From an uncultured Lachnospiraceae bacterium (GTDB taxonomy: Bacteria > Bacillota > Clostridia > Lachnospirales > Lachnospiraceae): a stretch of DNA of 45,222 bases. The notes below the pieces were generated by a model that ran no database searches, had not been told where the DNA came from, and was given only the letters and a program-made list of their open reading frames with translations. The position numbers were made by a program, and so were the translations under genes. The stretch covers positions 1 through 45,222 of the forward strand of contig CAJTPO010000037.1 in NCBI GenBank assembly GCA_910578115.1, read 5' to 3'. Below, one piece after another: positions 41,851-45,222 of the stretch; position 1 is the stretch's first letter; every line of letters begins with the position of its first letter.

Positions 41851-44601
41851 TTAAGCCACCTTTAATATAAATTTTGATAACGCTGCCATTTCCTCTTTAA
41901 GCGTTGATGCGCCGAAAATTGTTACAGCCTTCCGCCATAAATCCGTATCTGCCTCATTTAGTTCTGCTACAGAAATTGCCCCGCCATCTATCACATATCC
42001 TGCAATCTGTCTCATAATCTGCTCCTGCTCATTTGTTAAAACACGTTGATTCTGTCCGCAATATAGGTTAAATCTCTGTCCATATCCTGTGAAAAGGCTA
42101 GTAAGCTTCTGATTTCTCTTATACGCATAACGCACGATCTGAATTAAATGTGTCAACGCATTTACATTTGTCTTAATATCAAGTTCTTCAACCTTACCCT
42201 CTGAATCAAGAATCTTATAGTTTCTCCATATCTGATAAATACCATACTGTTTGTTTTCTGCAAGAAGCCTGTCTCTAAGTTCTACGAGCATAGTATGCGT
42301 AATTACAAGGTCCTCCGAATTATACAGAATCCGAAGCGCCTCTATGCTATCACGATTCTCATTCAAATATTTCTCAAAATGATCAATATAAGCCATCGCT
42401 GACTCTTTTGAAAAGCCGGCATAGATTACTTCATCTTCATCATTTGTTATCGCATAATAACCTCGCTGCATTTCAAGTAATTTCTTTCTTGCCGGAATAT
42501 TGCTAATCAATTTATAGATAAGTCCCATTCTCATAGAATTATCTCGTGATGGACTAATATACTCCACCATAATTCCTTCCGAAAATGCGTTATTGATATT
42601 ATTTGCTACAGTTCTTGGTGCAAAACCATAGGTTGTTATAAAATAATCAAGATGTCTGCCAAATAATGCATCATTTTCATAGCGTCTGTTAATTGTTGCG
42701 CAATAATCCCTAAGAAGCATTAAGTTCTCATCACTGACTTCATTGTGCGCCAAATGTTCAAGAAGCTGTTCCAGGCTCAGCGTCCTCTTTCCACCTCTGG
42801 AAGTTGCTACTGGATGTGGTATATATTTTTCATGCTCTGTCACCCCTACAGCATCTACAATGTAATAACATTCTTTTGTATCAGCATTGGGTGTCACTTC
42901 TTTCAGCTTATCGTCACTGATGACGCGACAGCCTCGTCCCTTCATCTGGGTATAGAGCACATCAGAGTGTACGCCTTTCATAAAAAGTACAACCTCCAAC
43001 GGCTTCACATCCGTTCCCGTAGCAACTAATGTGACCGTTACAGCAATACGAAAATCTTTCTCTGTTCTTAACTCTCTGATAAGCCCATTTGAATCTTCTG
43101 ATGAATAGGTGATTTTTTGCACAAAATTCTGCGGAACCTTACCATTTTCAAATTCGTCCCGAAAAACTTCCTTTGTCATATCAACAATTTCTGTCGCATG
43201 GTTATCATCCTTAGCAAAAATCAATGTCTTGGGAACATATTCCCATTTTTGTTCCCTTTCCGGATATAGTTCTGTATAAATAGCTTTTTTATAAGCCATC
43301 AATACCTTTCTTATCTGATCCCGATTAATAACAGACCTGTCAAGCTGTATAGGCGCATATTCTATTGGCTGTGTCGCTGTATATGTAACGGGCTCATTCT
43401 TACGACGCGGTGTTTCTACAATGTCTGTTCCTGCCTCAATCGTTCCTCCATGCTCAGTAACATCAGTCATTATTCTGTAAGTTCTTGCTGGTACGTTTAC
43501 ACCATCAACAACAGAATCATCATATGTATACATCTCGATAATGTTATTGTTAAAGAAGCTGTACGCTTCTGGTGTGGGTGTGGCAGTAAGACCAAGTATT
43601 TTCGCATCTGAAAAGTAATCAAGCACGGCTTTCCACTTCCCATAAATAGATCTATGACATTCATCCACAATAATGAATTGAAAATAATCTGGCGGAAGCT
43701 TCAAATCATTGCCAAGCTGAATGCTTTCTGCTGATTCCTGTTCTTCCTCTTTCTTTATGTTCTCATCTTCAACATCCTCATTACTTTCTTCCAGCGCTTG
43801 TCCTGTCAAGACTGAAAAAAGCTTCTGGATTGTTGAGATAATAATATCTCCTTTGATATCCTTTTCCTTTTTTAAACGCCTTATCTGATATAACGAACTC
43901 ATAGTCTGACGATTTTCCGTCTTGTCAAACAGGCTAAACTCCGACTCAGTTTGTCTTGCAAGGTTGTTTCTATCGACAAGAAACAAAATCCTCTTTACCG
44001 ATGTATAATTCAACAGGCGATAGGATGCCAAACACGCCAAATATGTCTTGCCGGAGCCTGTAGCCAGTACAGCCAGATTCTTTTTATTACCAGCCTTAAA
44101 TGATTTTTCAAACGCTATTTCAGCATCATATTGGCAATCACGAAGTCCTCTTTTTTCAAGTCTTGGCAATGCGCCATATTCAGATACCCTATTTATTATC
44201 TGCAGCATTTTCTTGGGAGAATGCATTTCAGCCAATTCTTCATATTCGCTGTCCGGTATGAGCATATTTTTATAGTAAATCTTGTTTCCATTTGCCATAT
44301 ACACAAGCGGGATTAAACTTTCAAACCACAAGCCATACCATGACTGCGGATGAACTGCATATCTTTCGGCTTGTTTCTCTACTTCTTTCCCTAATGGATC
44401 AGATTCTTTCTTTGCTTCTACAACAGCTATCGCTTTATGCTCCACAAAAAGCAGATAGTCACTTTCTGTATTTCCCTGCATTAATGCTTCCTTAACTGCT
44501 GATGCACTATCTGGGATATATTCATGCCTGGAAACAACATCCCATCCGGCATCAATAAGCTGCTTATCTATTTTTATGCGTGCTCTTTCCTCTGGCAACA
44601 T
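41851..44601 (-). CDS. hsdR: Type I restriction endonuclease subunit R
   Basis: This is a protein of about 916 residues. It has an N-terminal PD-(D/E)XK nuclease domain (Asp54 in SDYLLFVE and Glu68-x-Lys70 in VVEAK, numbered from the upstream ATG at 44619). The motor follows, with ATGSGKT (186-192) and DECH (319-322) and later motifs such as KGRGCRV. The C-terminal part resembles the EcoEI R C-terminal domain. The ATG at 44601 is preferred, with AAAGGTG upstream. No frameshift is visible. Confidence 0.94.
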   Translation of the reverse strand: MLPEERARIKIDKQLIDAGWDVVSRHEYIPDSASAVKEALMQGNTESDYLLFVEHKAIAVVEAKKESDPLGKEVEKQAERYAVHPQSWYGLWFESLIPLVYMANGNKIYYKNMLIPDSEYEELAEMHSPKKMLQIINRVSEYGALPRLEKRGLRDCQYDAEIAFEKSFKAGNKKNLAVLATGSGKTYLACLASYRLLNYTSVKRILFLVDRNNLARQTESEFSLFDKTENRQTMSSLYQIRRLKKEKDIKGDIIISTIQKLFSVLTGQALEESNEDVEDENIKKEEEQESAESIQLGNDLKLPPDYFQFIIVDECHRSIYGKWKAVLDYFSDAKILGLTATPTPEAYSFFNNNIIEMYTYDDSVVDGVNVPARTYRIMTDVTEHGGTIEAGTDIVETPRRKNEPVTYTATQPIEYAPIQLDRSVINRDQIRKVLMAYKKAIYTELYPEREQKWEYVPKTLIFAKDDNHATEIVDMTKEVFRDEFENGKVPQNFVQKITYSSEDSNGLIRELRTEKDFRIAVTVTLVATGTDVKPLEVVLFMKGVHSDVLYTQMKGRGCRVISDDKLKEVTPNADTKECYYIVDAVGVTEHEKYIPHPVATSRGGKRTLSLEQLLEHLAHNEVSDENLMLLRDYCATINRRYENDALFGRHLDYFITTYGFAPRTVANNINNAFSEGIMVEYISPSRDNSMRMGLIYKLISNIPARKKLLEMQRGYYAITNDEDEVIYAGFSKESAMAYIDHFEKYLNENRDSIEALRILYNSEDLVITHTMLVELRDRLLAENKQYGIYQIWRNYKILDSEGKVEELDIKTNVNALTHLIQIVRYAYKRNQKLTSLFTGYGQRFNLYCGQNQRVLTNEQEQIMRQIAGYVIDGGAISVAELNEADTDLWRKAVTIFGASTLKEEMAALSKFILKVA

Positions 44602-44645
44602 AGTAATTGCACCTTTCATATTCTAATTCAAACTATATTTTTTAG

Positions 44646-44831
44646 TTATCGCTTTATATATTTTTTAGTCTTAATCCTCTTATCCGCTGGTTTCTCGGCA
44701 TCTTTAGGAATAGCCCATGCATGACCAAATTTTATAGTGCCTTGTATCATACCCTCATTACATATAGTCTGTACTCGCCTTACTGAAAGATTCCATTTTT
44801 CTGCAGCTTCTTTAATTGTAATGTATTCCAT
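44646..44831 (-). CDS. Excisionase-like helix-turn-helix protein upstream of hsdR
   Basis: This 61-residue protein has the MerR/excisionase-type HTH: ITIKEAAEKWNLSVRRVQTI, then GHAWAIPKDAEKPAD, and a basic tail. Such small HTH genes often precede hsdR in Clostridia and may control the R-M operon or be island excision relics. The ATG at 44831 fits the family start, with AAAGGCGG upstream. That ribosome site is partly buried in a 7-bp hairpin. Confidence 0.82.
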   Translation of the reverse strand: MEYITIKEAAEKWNLSVRRVQTICNEGMIQGTIKFGHAWAIPKDAEKPADKRIKTKKYIKR

Positions 44832-44842
44832 ATCTATAATCC

Positions 44843-44859
44843 GCCTTTCTGCGAAAGGC
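44843..44859 (-). promoter_or_regulatory. Hairpin covering the ribosome site of the HTH gene
   Basis: GCCTTTC and GAAAGGC form a perfect 7-bp stem with a 3-nt loop, and the second arm contains the AAAGG of the probable ribosome site for the ATG at 44831. Folding would limit translation of the first gene of the R-M operon. Confidence 0.45.
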
Positions 44860-44962
44860 ACCAATGCGGTCATGAAACCCGTCTCGGTCTTTCGCTGTTT
44901 TGAATTTCCTGATATAGTTTTCCTATAAGACTGACACACTACAGAACACGTGGAGGTGAGTG

Positions 44963-44988
44963 GCGGGGCTGTATAGCGGCAACCCCGC
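44963..44988. repeat. Inverted repeat near the IS110 left end
   Basis: GCGGGG (44963-44968) pairs with CCCCGC (44983-44988) around a 14-nt loop. It lies upstream of the putative bridge RNA and may be part of the element's left end or of the host junction. The boundary of the element cannot be placed from one end alone. Confidence 0.35.
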
Positions 44989-45004
44989 ATATCTATATGT
45001 TGTC

Positions 45005-45093
45005 GGTCATCCGTTAAGGCATCAATGATTGGCGCATGACAGTAGCCCGTAAACTTATCTCTTCCAAAGTCGACTCGATTTTGCCGGATGACC
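45005..45093 (+). ncRNA. Putative IS110 bridge RNA segment
   Basis: GGTCATCCG (45005-45013) and CGGATGACC (45085-45093) are perfect 9-bp complements enclosing 71 nt, directly upstream of the recombinase start. IS110-group elements such as IS621 encode a structured bridge RNA in this 5' non-coding region, with internal loops that pair to donor and target DNA. Position and fold fit; the loop assignments cannot be made without the element's ends. Confidence 0.4.
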
Positions 45094-45138
45094 AGTCACT
45101 GTCAGTTTTATAACGATAAATCATCAGGAGGTTATTTT

Positions 45139-45222
45139 GTGTCATTTAAAATTCTTAAAAACAACTGCTGTGGACTTGATGTCCACAAAACATGGATCTT
45201 TGCCTGCATTGGTATTACAGAT
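45139..45222 (+). CDS. IS110-family recombinase, 5' end only
   Basis: The first 28 codons of an IS110-family transposase run off the window. The start is GTG at 45139, with CAGGAGG 7 bases upstream. The protein begins SFKILKNNCCGLDVHKTWIF; GLDVHK holds the first Asp of the RuvC-like DEDD active site and is the most typical N-terminal motif of the family. The element is inserted upstream of, and divergent from, the R-M operon. Confidence 0.88.
   Translation, partial: MSFKILKNNCCGLDVHKTWIFACIGITD

Noticed and set aside
44646..44990. HTH gene interrupted by the IS110 element
   Set aside because: The HTH protein is complete from the ATG at 44831; the longer upstream frame is unsupported, so only its promoter region may be affected.

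Overview
The window looks like chromosomal DNA of a Gram-positive, Lachnospiraceae-like gut Clostridium. The grounds are strong AGGAGG ribosome sites, lipoprotein-anchored sugar-binding proteins, LplB/YtcP-type permeases with no dedicated ATPase, DUF4179/sigma pairs, FlxA-like proteins and type I R-M loci of clostridial character. This assignment is inference; there is no rRNA or marker gene here. By eye the first ~26.9 kb is GC-rich and orderly. From ~26.95 kb to the right edge the DNA becomes clearly AT-rich, with broken genes at the junction, as expected of an acquired island.

Left block (1-6.6 kb): the tail of an unrecognised protein, a FlxA-like coiled-coil protein, a GHKL histidine kinase / LytTR response regulator pair, and an ABC-class ATPase of unknown role. 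Repeats resembling LytTR operators lie upstream of the FlxA-like gene and, more weakly, of the regulator itself.

Middle block (5.6-21.2 kb): a coherent N-glycan (high-mannose) utilisation locus, all on the minus strand and divergent from its LacI-type regulator. A GH85 endo-beta-N-acetylglucosaminidase lipoprotein should free glycans outside the cell. A binding protein and two permeases import them. A GH38 alpha-mannosidase trims the arms, and a GH130 phosphorylase should split the Man-beta-1,4-GlcNAc core. Mannose-6-phosphate isomerase feeds mannose to glycolysis. A GH42-like protein without the usual Asn-Glu acid/base motif sits among them, with unknown specificity. The regulatory gap holds phased TTAACA repeats, near-palindromes and two candidate promoters. 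A nine-base G tract lies in the binding-protein gene.

Region 21.3-26.9 kb: an ECF-type sigma factor with a DUF4179 membrane protein, two tandem XRE regulators with shared operator-like palindromes, a lone MacB/LolD-type ATPase, an isolated hisB, an ArsC/Spx-family protein and a GH25 lysozyme.

Right block (26.9-45.2 kb): a minus-strand, AT-rich island. In transcription order it holds an excisionase-like HTH protein, HsdR, HsdM, HsdS, a KAP-family membrane NTPase, a RecD-like helicase with a long unassigned N-terminus, a 144-residue protein, a 46-residue membrane peptide, a YkgJ-type cysteine-cluster protein, an AlbA_2/Schlafen-like ATP-binding protein, a coupled short ORF and a SEC-C protein. 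A disrupted DUF1016 (YhcG-like) nuclease gene and a truncated aminoglycoside nucleotidyltransferase follow. The right edge cuts into an IS110-family element whose 5' leader contains a 9-bp inverted repeat enclosing 71 nt, a plausible bridge-RNA scaffold. The helicase / small-protein / KAP group beside the R-M operon is the best candidate here for an undescribed defence module; that is inference from domains and context only.
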